Assembly: GCA_033764435.1 (NCBI GenBank)
Contig: JANRIX010000058.1
Location: forward strand, 62,001-126,000
DNA: 64,000 nucleotides
Origin: JAEUMY01 sp033764435
Lineage (GTDB): Bacteria; Pseudomonadota; Gammaproteobacteria; Burkholderiales; Usitatibacteraceae
Direction of reading: 5' to 3'
The position numbers and the translations under genes are program-made. Of this stretch, positions 34,081-42,313 are shown piece after piece. Within the stretch, counting starts at the first letter, position 1. Every line of letters begins with the position of its first letter. The notes under the pieces were generated by a model. The model saw nothing but the letters and a program-made list of their open reading frames with translations, made no database searches and was not told the DNA's origin.

Positions 34081-34968
34081 ATGACTGAAATCTTCGGCGT
34101 TCCCATCCAGGCGTTCATGGGCCAGCTCACCATCGGGCTGGTCAATGGCTGTTTCTACGCCTTGCTGTCGCTGGGTCTCGCCGTCATTTTCGGCATGCTC
34201 AACGTGGTGAATTTCGCCCATGGTGCGCTGTACATGGTTGGCGCCTTCTTCTCCTGGATGTTGCTGAAATATGCCGGCGTCAACTACTGGTTCGCACTCA
34301 TCCTTGCGCCGATCGCGGTGGCGCTGATCGGCATCATCATCGAGCGCACGATGTTGCGCTGGCTGTATCAACTGGACCACCTGTATGGCCTGCTGCTGAC
34401 CTTCGGTCTCGCACTCATCATCGAGGGCATCTTCCGCCATCACTACGGGTCTTCCGGACAGCCGTATGAATTGCCCGAAGTGTTCCGGGGCGCTTTCGAC
34501 CTGGGCTTCATGTTCCTGCCCAAGTACCGGGCGTGGGTGGTGGTGATGTCCATCGTGGTGTGTCTGGCGACTTGGTACGTGATCGAGCGCACCCGCTTGG
34601 GTGCGTATCTCCGGGCGGGTACCGAGAATCCGAAGCTCGTGCAGGCATTCGGCATCAATGTGCCACTCATGGTGACCCTGACGTACGGGGCGGGTGTGGG
34701 GTTGGCGGGTCTGGCCGGTGTGATGGCGGCCCCCGTCTACCTGGTCAATCCCACCATGGGTTCCAGCATCATCATCGTCGTGTTCGCAGTGGTCGTCATT
34801 GGCGGCATGGGATCGATCCTCGGCTCGATCGTCACAGGATTGGCGCTGGGTCTGATCGAAGGGCTGACCAAGGTGTTTTATCCAGAGGCTTCCAATACCG
34901 TGGTGTTCATCATCATGGCCATCGTGCTGCTCTTGCGGCCGGCGGGTCTGTTCGGGCGGGAAAAATGA
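34081..34968 (+). CDS. livH: Branched-chain-type ABC importer permease LivH
   Basis: A 295-residue polytopic permease (about eight hydrophobic helices). The LivH hallmarks are GLVNGCFYALLSLGLAVIFGMLN near the N-terminus and VVIGGMGSILGSIVTGLALGLIEG in the cytoplasmic coupling region. No good ribosome-binding site precedes the ATG. It forms the membrane channel with LivM and overlaps livM by ATGA. Confidence 0.93.
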   Translation: MTEIFGVPIQAFMGQLTIGLVNGCFYALLSLGLAVIFGMLNVVNFAHGALYMVGAFFSWMLLKYAGVNYWFALILAPIAVALIGIIIERTMLRWLYQLDHLYGLLLTFGLALIIEGIFRHHYGSSGQPYELPEVFRGAFDLGFMFLPKYRAWVVVMSIVVCLATWYVIERTRLGAYLRAGTENPKLVQAFGINVPLMVTLTYGAGVGLAGLAGVMAAPVYLVNPTMGSSIIIVVFAVVVIGGMGSILGSIVTGLALGLIEGLTKVFYPEASNTVVFIIMAIVLLLRPAGLFGREK

Positions 34969-35903
34969 ACCTGAGCAAGACTGCGGTGTTCTATCTCGCT
35001 GTGCTGGCGCTGGCTTGCGCAGCGCCTTTCATCGGGGGCTATCCACTGTTCCTGATGAAGTGCCTGTGTTTCGCGCTTTTCGCCTGTGCATTCAATCTGC
35101 TCATCGGCTATACCGGACTATTGTCGTTCGGCCACGCGATGTTCTTCGGCATGTCGGCCTACGTCGCAGCCCATTCGGCGAAGGCATGGGGCTGGACGCC
35201 GGAGGTGGCCATCATCGCCGCCACGCTGGTGTCTGCCGCGCTGGGCTACGTGACCGGCTGGCTGGCCGTGCGCCGCCAAGGCATCTATTTCGCCATGATC
35301 ACGCTGGCGCTGTCGCAAATGGTCTACTTCTTCTGCGTGCAGGCACCCTTCACCTATGCGGAGGATGGCATCCAGAGCGTGCCACGCGGCAAGCTGTTCG
35401 GCGTCATCAGCCTGGCGGATGACAGGGTGATGTACTACTTCGTCCTTGCCATCTTCGTTTTCGGCTACTGGATGATCCACCGCATCATCCACTCCCCGTT
35501 TGGCCAGGTGCTGAAATCCATTCGCGAGAACGAGCCGCGCGCACTCTCGCTGGGCTATGAGGTGCACAAGTACAAGCTGCTGGCCTTCGTGCTCTCGGCC
35601 GCACTGGCTGGCATGGCGGGGGCCACCAAAGCGCTCGCGCTGGGGCTGGCAACGCTGACCGACGTGCAGTGGCAGATGTCGGGTGAGGTCGTGTTGATGA
35701 CACTTCTGGGTGGCATGGGCACGATTGCCGGGCCGGTCGTGGGGTCGGCCATCATCATCACCATGCAAAACTATCTGTCCGGATTCGGTTCATGGGTCAC
35801 CATCATCATGGGCGTGACTTTCGTGATCTGCGTGCTCGCGTTCCGGCGGGGCATCGTGGGTGAGTTGCAACATTTCTTGAAAAGCAGGAGCAATAAAGCG
35901 TGA
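34965..35903 (+). CDS. livM: Branched-chain-type ABC importer permease LivM
   Basis: A 312-residue polytopic permease. FNLLIGYTGLLSFGHAMFFG is the typical LivM start of the core, and TLLGGMGTIAGPVVGSA is the ATPase-coupling loop. ATG 34965 overlaps the livH stop. Its own stop overlaps the GTG of etfB, so importer and electron-transfer flavoprotein genes are likely co-translated, linking uptake to acyl-CoA oxidation. Confidence 0.93.
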   Translation: MNLSKTAVFYLAVLALACAAPFIGGYPLFLMKCLCFALFACAFNLLIGYTGLLSFGHAMFFGMSAYVAAHSAKAWGWTPEVAIIAATLVSAALGYVTGWLAVRRQGIYFAMITLALSQMVYFFCVQAPFTYAEDGIQSVPRGKLFGVISLADDRVMYYFVLAIFVFGYWMIHRIIHSPFGQVLKSIRENEPRALSLGYEVHKYKLLAFVLSAALAGMAGATKALALGLATLTDVQWQMSGEVVLMTLLGGMGTIAGPVVGSAIIITMQNYLSGFGSWVTIIMGVTFVICVLAFRRGIVGELQHFLKSRSNKA

Positions 35904-36649
35904 AAGCATTGGTCGCAGTAAAACGCGTGGTGGACTACAACGTGAAGATTCGCGTCAAGGCGGATCAGTCCGGGGTGGAGCTCGCGAACGTCAAGATGTC
36001 GATGAATCCCTTCGACGAGATCGCCGTCGAGGAAGCCGTCAAGCTCAAGGAAGCCGGCGTGGTCACGGAGGTGGTTGCGATCTCCATGGGTGTTGCGGCG
36101 TGTCAGGAGACGCTGCGCACCGCCATGGCAATCGGCGCCGATCGCGGCATCCTGGTCGAATCCAATGAAGAGCTGCAGCCACTGGCTGTGGCAAAGCTGC
36201 TGAAAGCCGTGTGCGAGAAGGAAGCACCCCAACTCGTCATCGTGGGCAAGCAGGCGATCGATGACGACTCGAACCAGACCGGCCAGATGCTGGCTGCACT
36301 CCTGGGTTGGCCGCAGGCAACATTCGCTTCGAAGGTGGTGATTGCGGACGGCAAGGCAGAGGTTACTCGCGAAATCGATGGTGGCCTCGAGACGCTGTCG
36401 ATCAAGCTGCCCGCCGTGGTGACGACGGATCTTCGTCTCAACACCCCGCGCTACGCCACGCTGCCCAACATCATGAAGGCCAAGAAGAAACCCCTGGACA
36501 CCCTGACGCCCGAGTCGCTGGGCGTGGATGTGAAACCGCGCCTGAAGACGTTGAAGGTTGTGGAGCCCGCGAAGCGCAAAGGCGGAATCATGGTCCCGGA
36601 CGTGGCCACGCTGGTCGACAAACTCAAGAATGAAGCGAAGGTGATCTGA
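35900..36649 (+). CDS. etfB: Electron transfer flavoprotein beta subunit
   Basis: A 249-residue EtfB: N-terminal VAVKRVVDYNVKIRVK, then MNPFDEIAVEEAVKLKE, and VGKQAIDDDSNQTGQMLA, all characteristic. It binds AMP and, with EtfA, carries electrons from acyl-CoA dehydrogenases to ETF-quinone oxidoreductase. GTG start inside the livM stop (GTGA). It shares one base with etfA. Confidence 0.97.
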   Translation: MKALVAVKRVVDYNVKIRVKADQSGVELANVKMSMNPFDEIAVEEAVKLKEAGVVTEVVAISMGVAACQETLRTAMAIGADRGILVESNEELQPLAVAKLLKAVCEKEAPQLVIVGKQAIDDDSNQTGQMLAALLGWPQATFASKVVIADGKAEVTREIDGGLETLSIKLPAVVTTDLRLNTPRYATLPNIMKAKKKPLDTLTPESLGVDVKPRLKTLKVVEPAKRKGGIMVPDVATLVDKLKNEAKVI

Positions 36650-37575
36650 TGGCCATCCTGATCATTGCAGAACACGACAACACCAACCTCAAGGCGGGCC
36701 TCGCCAATGCGGTCACGGCCGCCGTGAAAATCGGTGGCGACGTGCATGTGCTCGTGGCCGGGCAGGGCGCCCAGGGAGCCGCTGACGCCGCAGCCAAATT
36801 CGCCGGAGTCGCCAAGGTGCTGCTGGCCGACAACGCCGCCTTCAAGGATGGCCTGGCGGAAAACCTGGCCCCGTTTGTCGCGGCCAAGGCCGGCGAATAT
36901 TCGCATGTACTGGCCGCCTCCACCGCCTTCGGCAAGAACCTGCTGCCGCGCGTGGCCGCGCTTCTGGATGTGGCGCAGATCTCCGACATCGTGGCCGTGG
37001 AATCCGGAGACACCTTCGTGCGTCCGATCTACGCCGGCAATGCCTTCGCCACCGTGCAGTCTTCGGATGCCATCAAGGTCATCACCGTGCGCACCACGGG
37101 CTTTGATGCGGCACCCGCAACGGGCAGCGCTGCTGTGGAAGCGCTCTCCGGCGGCAGTGATGCCGGCATCGCGTCGCTGGTGAGCAAGGAGATCGTCAAA
37201 TCTGATCGCCCTGAACTCACTGCGGCCCGCGTGGTCGTATCCGGCGGTCGCGGTCTGCAGAACGGCGAAAATTTCAAGATGCTCGATGCGCTGGCCGACA
37301 AGCTCAACGCAGCCATCGGCGCCTCGCGCGCAGCCGTGGATGCGGGCTACGTGCCCAACGATTACCAAGTTGGACAGACCGGCAAGATCGTGGCGCCTGA
37401 TCTCTACATCGCAGTCGGGATCTCGGGTGCCATCCAGCATCTGGCCGGCATGAAGGACAGCAAGGTCATCGTTGCCATCAACAAGGATCCGGAAGCCCCG
37501 ATTTTCCAGGTGGCCGATTACGGCATCGTGGGCGACCTGTTCCAGATCGTGCCCGAACTGACCGCAGCGCTGTGA
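36649..37575 (+). CDS. etfA: Electron transfer flavoprotein alpha subunit
   Basis: A 308-residue EtfA with the C-terminal FAD-binding signature (LYIAVGISGAIQHLAGM, then IVAINKDPEAPIFQVADYGI) and RVVVSGGRGLQN before it. It partners EtfB and supplies the FAD site. The following acyl-CoA dehydrogenase is a natural electron donor. The palindrome copy inside the N-terminal domain is read as E-Y-S. Confidence 0.98.
   Translation: MAILIIAEHDNTNLKAGLANAVTAAVKIGGDVHVLVAGQGAQGAADAAAKFAGVAKVLLADNAAFKDGLAENLAPFVAAKAGEYSHVLAASTAFGKNLLPRVAALLDVAQISDIVAVESGDTFVRPIYAGNAFATVQSSDAIKVITVRTTGFDAAPATGSAAVEALSGGSDAGIASLVSKEIVKSDRPELTAARVVVSGGRGLQNGENFKMLDALADKLNAAIGASRAAVDAGYVPNDYQVGQTGKIVAPDLYIAVGISGAIQHLAGMKDSKVIVAINKDPEAPIFQVADYGIVGDLFQIVPELTAAL
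36893..36904. repeat. 12-bp palindrome inside etfA
   Basis: Perfect copy read in frame as E-Y-S, in AKAGEYSHVLAAS. Confidence 0.95.
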
Positions 37576-37621
37576 CCGCTCGGCTCCTCACCCACACAAC
37601 AAATCCGCAGAAAGTCTCGCC

Positions 37622-39424
37622 ATGAGTGAATACGTCGCACCCTTGAAGGACATGAATTTCCTGTTGAAGCACGTCATCGGCCTGGAGCAGATCGCCAAGC
37701 TGCCTGGGTGCGAGGAAGTGTCCGATGACCTGGTCGAGGCCATCCTCGGCGAGGCGGCAAAGTTTGCCAATGAGGTCCTGTCGCCGCTCAATGTGATCGG
37801 CGACAAGCAGGGTGCCAAGCTCGAGAACGGAAAGGTCACCACGCCGCCCGGATTCAAGGACGCATACTGGAAGTTCGCCGAGGCGGGCTGGACGCAGATT
37901 TCCTCCCCCCCGGAATTTGGCGGCCAGGGTCTGCCGCATGTGGTGGCGACGGCAGTGGGCGAGATGTGGGGCAGCGCCAACATGGCCTTCAAGCTGTGTC
38001 CGCTCTTGACCGGCGGCGCCATCGAGGCCCTGAATCAGCATGCCTCCAAGGAGATGCAGGAAAGGTATCTCCCCAACATGGCATCAGGAAAATGGACGGG
38101 CACCATGAATCTGACCGAGCCGCAGGCGGGCTCGGACCTTGCACTGGTGCGCTCGAAAGCCGTACCGCAAGCCGACGGCAGCTACAAGATCACCGGCCAG
38201 AAAATCTTCATTACCTACGGCGAACACGATTACACGGAAAACATCATCCACCTGGTGTTGGCCCGCATAGAAGGCGCGCCGGAGGGCGTAAAGGGCATCT
38301 CGCTCTTCCTCGTGCCCAAATTTCTGGTCAATGCCGATGGCTCGCTGGGCGAACGCAATGACGTGACCTGCGCTTCGATTGAACACAAGATGGGCATTCA
38401 CGCGAGCCCGACCTGCGTGATGATGTATGGCGAGAAGGGCGGTGCCACCGGATACGTGATTGGTGAGCCCAATCGTGGTCTGGAATACATGTTCGTGATG
38501 ATGAACGCCGCTCGCCTGGGCGTGGGTCTGGAGGGCGTGTCCGCATGCGAGCGCGCGCTGCAGCATGCGCTGGTTTGGGCGCGTGAACGCGTGCAGGGTC
38601 GCCCGCTGGTACCGATGCCCGGGAATCCGAAATCCGTTGCGATCATCCACCATCCGGATGTGAAGCGGATGCTGCTCACCATGAAGGCCTACGCCGAGGC
38701 CACCCGCGCGCTGGCCTACTACGCCTCTGCCGCACTGGACATTGCCGAGCGCTCGACTGATGAAGCCCAGAAGCGCATGAATCAGGCGCTGGTGGATCTG
38801 CTCATTCCGGTCGTCAAGGGCTGGAGCACTGAAGTCGGCATCGAAGCCGCATCGCTGGGCATCCAGGTGCATGGCGGTATGGGCTACATCGAAGAGACCG
38901 GCGCGGCCCAGTACCTCCGCGATGCACGCATCTCGGCGATCTACGAGGGCACCACCGGTATTCAGGCCAACGATCTGGTCGGCCGCAAGGTTGGTCGGGA
39001 AGGTGGTCAGACGGCGTTGGCGCTGCTGAAGGAAATCGACAAGACAGTCTCAGCCTTGAAAGCCGAGAGCGATCTGCATCTGCAGGCCATCGGCAAGCAG
39101 CTTGCCGCAGGCGTGGCGGAAGCGCGTCGAGCCACCGAATGGATCGTCACCGTTTTCCCCACCAACGCAGCGGCCGTCAACGCGGGTTGCGTTCACTACC
39201 TGATGCTCATGGGCGGCGTGCTCGGCGGTTGGATGATGGCCAGGTCCGCGCTCATCGCTTCGGCCCACTTGAAGGCGGGTTCGGGAGACAGCGAATATTC
39301 GCGTACCAAGCTCATCACGGCGCGCTTCTACGCCGATCACATCCTCACCAAGTCGAATGGCTACACGGAAGCGATCGTCGGCGGCGCGGATAGCGTTCTG
39401 GAGATGCAAGAAGCTGCCTTCTGA
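37622..39424 (+). CDS. Acyl-CoA dehydrogenase, DmdC-like with C-terminal extension
   Basis: A 600-residue acyl-CoA dehydrogenase of the long type with a C-terminal extra domain. Signatures include MNLTEPQAGSDLALVRSKA (FAD/substrate), KIFITYGEH, VHGGMGYIEETGAAQYLRDA and YEGTTGIQANDLVGRKV. It resembles 3-methylmercaptopropionyl-CoA dehydrogenases (DmdC) and FadE-like enzymes; the physiological acyl-CoA is unknown. It follows etfBA, presumably its electron acceptor. A palindrome copy near the C-terminus is read as E-Y-S. Confidence 0.9.
   Translation: MSEYVAPLKDMNFLLKHVIGLEQIAKLPGCEEVSDDLVEAILGEAAKFANEVLSPLNVIGDKQGAKLENGKVTTPPGFKDAYWKFAEAGWTQISSPPEFGGQGLPHVVATAVGEMWGSANMAFKLCPLLTGGAIEALNQHASKEMQERYLPNMASGKWTGTMNLTEPQAGSDLALVRSKAVPQADGSYKITGQKIFITYGEHDYTENIIHLVLARIEGAPEGVKGISLFLVPKFLVNADGSLGERNDVTCASIEHKMGIHASPTCVMMYGEKGGATGYVIGEPNRGLEYMFVMMNAARLGVGLEGVSACERALQHALVWARERVQGRPLVPMPGNPKSVAIIHHPDVKRMLLTMKAYAEATRALAYYASAALDIAERSTDEAQKRMNQALVDLLIPVVKGWSTEVGIEAASLGIQVHGGMGYIEETGAAQYLRDARISAIYEGTTGIQANDLVGRKVGREGGQTALALLKEIDKTVSALKAESDLHLQAIGKQLAAGVAEARRATEWIVTVFPTNAAAVNAGCVHYLMLMGGVLGGWMMARSALIASAHLKAGSGDSEYSRTKLITARFYADHILTKSNGYTEAIVGGADSVLEMQEAAF
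39291..39302. repeat. 12-bp palindrome inside the acyl-CoA dehydrogenase gene
   Basis: Perfect copy read as E-Y-S (GDSEYSRTKL). It is the last copy before an 11-kb stretch with none. Confidence 0.95.
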
Positions 39425-39430
39425 TAGTCC

Positions 39431-39461
39431 CGTTGCTGGGCAGCCACGCCGCCCGGCAGCG
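39431..39461. terminator. Possible hairpin after the acyl-CoA dehydrogenase gene
   Basis: CGTTGCTGGGC (39431-39441) can pair with GCCCGGCAGCG (39451-39461) with two G-U pairs, 7 bp after the stop. No T-run. Confidence 0.3.
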
Positions 39462-39607
39462 AGCCGATTGATCTCTGAACAGCGAACTGGCCCGGTTCTT
39501 CCTGCCTATCGCTGGCCGGGGCTTTGTGGCAGACTTTCGGTCACTAGAAGACTATGTGGCTGTGTGCCTGTTGGCTTCAGCGTCGGCACACTCACTCAGG
39601 GAGATTC

Positions 39608-40495
39608 ATGGAAGCGCAGATCCAGGCAGCGGTGATGTTCGCCGACGTGAGCGGCAGCACCAAGTTGTACGATCGAGCCGGCGACGCAATCGCGCATGCC
39701 GCCATTTCCAAATGCGTCGACATGTTCAAGCGGGTCACGCTTGAAAATGGCGGCACGGTCATCAAGACCATTGGCGACGAAGTCATGGCGACATTTCCCG
39801 GGGCGGACAACGCCGCGCGCGCCGCCTGCACCATGCAAAACGAAATCACCGCCATGCCCGAACCGGTCGAGGGCGTTCAGCTCGGTGCTCGCATCGGCTT
39901 TCACTTCGGTTCAGTCGTGCCACGCGACAACGATGTGTTTGGCGACACGGTCAATCTGGCAGCCCGGCTGACCGATCTTGCATCCAAGGGTCAGATCATC
40001 ACGGATGATGAAACGGTGAAGCAGCTCGCGCCCTTGCTGCGCGCGGATTGCCGCAGGTTGTATTCAATCCCCGTGAAGGGCAAGGCCGATGAAGTCGGCA
40101 TTGTCGAAATGCTCTGGCAGGAATCCGAAGATGCAACCCAGGTTGCCCGGACTCGTGTCCGACCCGTGCAGCAGGCGGGCCGTTTGACGTTGCGCCACGG
40201 AGAACAGGTGATTGTCATGCCAGGCCAGAAGTCATCGGTCACGCTCGGACGCGATGCCGCGACCGACATGGTTGTTGCCGACAAGATGGCGTCCCGTATT
40301 CATTGCGAAATCGAACTGCGCATGGACAAATTTGTCCTGTCTGATCGCAGCGCCAACGGAACCTATGTTTTCGCGGAGGGGCAGGGCGAAATGATCCTGC
40401 GCCGCGAAGAGGCCATTTTGCGTGGTCGTGGCGTCATCACGCTGGGACAGAGCCATTCCACCACGTCGGAGCAGGTCGAGTTCCAGGTGGAGTGA
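39608..40495 (+). CDS. Class III adenylate cyclase with C-terminal FHA domain
   Basis: A 295-residue cytoplasmic protein. The cyclase domain (about 5-165) has metal-binding Asp13 (FADVSGSTKLYD) and Asp57 (KTIGDEVMATF), a substrate-selecting Lys53, and the transition-state motif GDTVNLAARL with Asn and Arg, so it should be active and ATP-preferring. The FHA domain (about 210-285) has LGRD, ASRIHCEI and DRSANGTYVF, the phosphothreonine-binding residues. ATG 39608 follows AGGGAG. It is the first gene of the signalling cluster, near a Ser/Thr kinase with T-x-x-D motifs. Confidence 0.9.
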   Translation: MEAQIQAAVMFADVSGSTKLYDRAGDAIAHAAISKCVDMFKRVTLENGGTVIKTIGDEVMATFPGADNAARAACTMQNEITAMPEPVEGVQLGARIGFHFGSVVPRDNDVFGDTVNLAARLTDLASKGQIITDDETVKQLAPLLRADCRRLYSIPVKGKADEVGIVEMLWQESEDATQVARTRVRPVQQAGRLTLRHGEQVIVMPGQKSSVTLGRDAATDMVVADKMASRIHCEIELRMDKFVLSDRSANGTYVFAEGQGEMILRREEAILRGRGVITLGQSHSTTSEQVEFQVE

Positions 40496-40499
40496 CAGG

Positions 40500-41264
40500 A
40501 TGGGCATCAAGGACTGGTTCAGCGGGGACAAGAACAAGGCCGCGTTCCGGGAGAAGGTCAAGGAAGCGGTCTCTGATGGCCGGCTCACGCCACAGAAGGT
40601 TGCCGAGCTCGAATCGGTGCGGCAGCAGCTGGATGTGGAGGATGCGTCCGATGACCGCACGCGCTTCCGTCGCGAGGCCTTCAATGAGGCGGTGAGTGCC
40701 GTAAAGTCCGGCGGAAAGATGACCGCCGATGAAGCACGAGAGCTCACGCGCATTCAGAAGTTCCTGGCGCTGTCCGACGAGCAGATCGAAAAGACCCGCT
40801 GGGATCTGGTGAGACTGAAGACGTTCACCGAGATCCGCGAAGGTCGATTGCCGGTGGTGAGTCCGACTCACAATGCGCTGCGCGGTCTCAAACTGCTGGA
40901 AAATGAATTGGCGCATTACTGCGTGCCTGCGGAGATTCTGTCGATCACCGATCCCGGCGCAAGTGTCGGTGCGCGCCAGCAGGCGGGGGTTGCTTACGTG
41001 CTGGGCGCGGGTGCCTCGCACGAACTGCCCGTCAAGGCGGCAACGCTCATGGATTCAGGCGTATTTCTGATGACCAACCTGAGATTGATGCTGCGTGCCG
41101 ACGGACACAACCATGGCTTTGCGATCCGGGAAATCGACCAGTTCTATTTCTACCGGAATGGCATCCGTTTGCGAACGCGCAAGGGCAATGTCTTGCTGCG
41201 CTTCCAGTCGGACGGGATCGTTGATGTGGTCGGCGCGCTTCTGGACCACTTCGTAAAGCAGTAG
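40500..41264 (+). CDS. Conserved-looking cytoplasmic protein of unknown function
   Basis: A 254-residue soluble protein starting 4 bp after the cyclase stop, so co-transcribed with it. The N-terminal half (1-110) is helical and charged, with two similar segments (VKEAVSDGRLTPQKVAEL and AVSAVKSGGKMTADEARELT) that look like EF-hand- or TerB-like helical repeats. The C-terminal half (about 130-254) is beta-rich (GVFLMTNLRLMLR, REIDQFYFYRNGIRLRT) and suggests a PH/GRAM-like fold. No family was recognised. Probably an accessory factor of the cyclase. Confidence 0.72.
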   Translation: MGIKDWFSGDKNKAAFREKVKEAVSDGRLTPQKVAELESVRQQLDVEDASDDRTRFRREAFNEAVSAVKSGGKMTADEARELTRIQKFLALSDEQIEKTRWDLVRLKTFTEIREGRLPVVSPTHNALRGLKLLENELAHYCVPAEILSITDPGASVGARQQAGVAYVLGAGASHELPVKAATLMDSGVFLMTNLRLMLRADGHNHGFAIREIDQFYFYRNGIRLRTRKGNVLLRFQSDGIVDVVGALLDHFVKQ

Positions 41265-41267
41265 ACG

Positions 41268-41303
41268 ATCAACTGCAGTTGTCTATCGACGGCAATCGTC
41301 GAT
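41268..41303. terminator. Inverted repeats between convergent genes
   Basis: The gap between the two stop codons holds a 7-bp stem ATCGACG/CGTCGAT (41285-41291 and 41297-41303, loop GCAAT) and, just before it, a 12-bp palindrome CAACTGCAGTTG (41270-41281). Possibly a bidirectional terminator. No strong T-runs. Confidence 0.35.
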
Positions 41304-42313
41304 CAACTCACCGGCGCGGGCGGCTCCACGAAATCGGCATAGTTGAACATCGGCAACGGCGGCGGCAAGCCGAGCTGAATGGCTGATTCAAGTTGGACCT
41401 GGAACGAAAACCGAGTCAGGGTTTCGATAGGAATGCTCTTCGCAGGCGTCTTCTTGACCAGAATCTGCTCGGCCTTGTAAGCGGTGAATTGGCCGATGCT
41501 GTGATAGCGGCTGATCAGTCCGGCCAGCGCCCCGGCCTGCATGAGCTGTTCAGTTGATGCGAATGTCGGCAAACCATTGGACTGTGCGGCCGGAATGACG
41601 ACTTTCTGCGCCTGGGTGCCTAGGTAAGAGTCCGGCGGAAGATACAGCCACTCAGCCTTTTCGGCTTTCATTTCGGCAACCATCTCAGCCGCGCCATCCG
41701 CAACCAGTTTGTTGGCCGAATCGAGTTGAAACTTCTTCTCGACCACGGTGAACCCCATCTTCTTGCCCACTTCGCGAATTTCCTCAAGCGTGACCACCGA
41801 GTTGCGCTCCGTGGGTGAATACAGCACACCGATCTTCTTGAAAGGTCTATAGGCCGCCATGGCACGCATTTGTGTTTCTGTCGGCGCAACGTGGAAAACG
41901 CCGGTTACATTGCGGCCCGATGACTTCAGATCAGGGACGATTTTGGCGAGCACGGGTGCCGCAACGAGTGTGAATACCACCGGAATATCGGTGATGTGAT
42001 TCTGGGCGCTGATCTTGTCGAAAGCGCCTACGACACCGAGTGTGACGGAAGTGCCCCAGGTATAGACCAGGTCGGGCTTTGTCTTCCGAATCTCCTCAAT
42101 GAAACCGGGCATTCGGCTGCTGTCGCGATTCAGATCCCGGAAAGTGATCTCGACCGGGATCTTCCTCGATGCGAAATAATCCTGAAAGCCCTTTTCGACG
42201 TCTGTCATTCCGCGAAACGTGATGGCATAGATCCGAAAGGGGCGCTGCGCCTGCGCCCAAGCATCGGAAAGCGGGATGAGCAGCAGCAATGCCGCAAAGA
42301 CAGATCGAATCAT
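41303..42313 (-). CDS. Orphan ABC-type substrate-binding protein (TrpX/PF04392-like)
   Basis: A 336-residue periplasmic protein with a signal peptide (about 1-21) and the ABC_sub_bind fold (PFRIYAITFRGMTDVEKGF, then DLVYTWGTSVTLGVVGAF, then KKIGVLYSPTERNSV). Such proteins usually accompany ATPase and permease genes, but none are present here. Instead it overlaps the sensor-MFS fusion gene by ATGA, so it may deliver a ligand to that protein or to its sensor domain. Confidence 0.87.
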   Translation of the reverse strand: MIRSVFAALLLLIPLSDAWAQAQRPFRIYAITFRGMTDVEKGFQDYFASRKIPVEITFRDLNRDSSRMPGFIEEIRKTKPDLVYTWGTSVTLGVVGAFDKISAQNHITDIPVVFTLVAAPVLAKIVPDLKSSGRNVTGVFHVAPTETQMRAMAAYRPFKKIGVLYSPTERNSVVTLEEIREVGKKMGFTVVEKKFQLDSANKLVADGAAEMVAEMKAEKAEWLYLPPDSYLGTQAQKVVIPAAQSNGLPTFASTEQLMQAGALAGLISRYHSIGQFTAYKAEQILVKKTPAKSIPIETLTRFSFQVQLESAIQLGLPPPLPMFNYADFVEPPAPVS

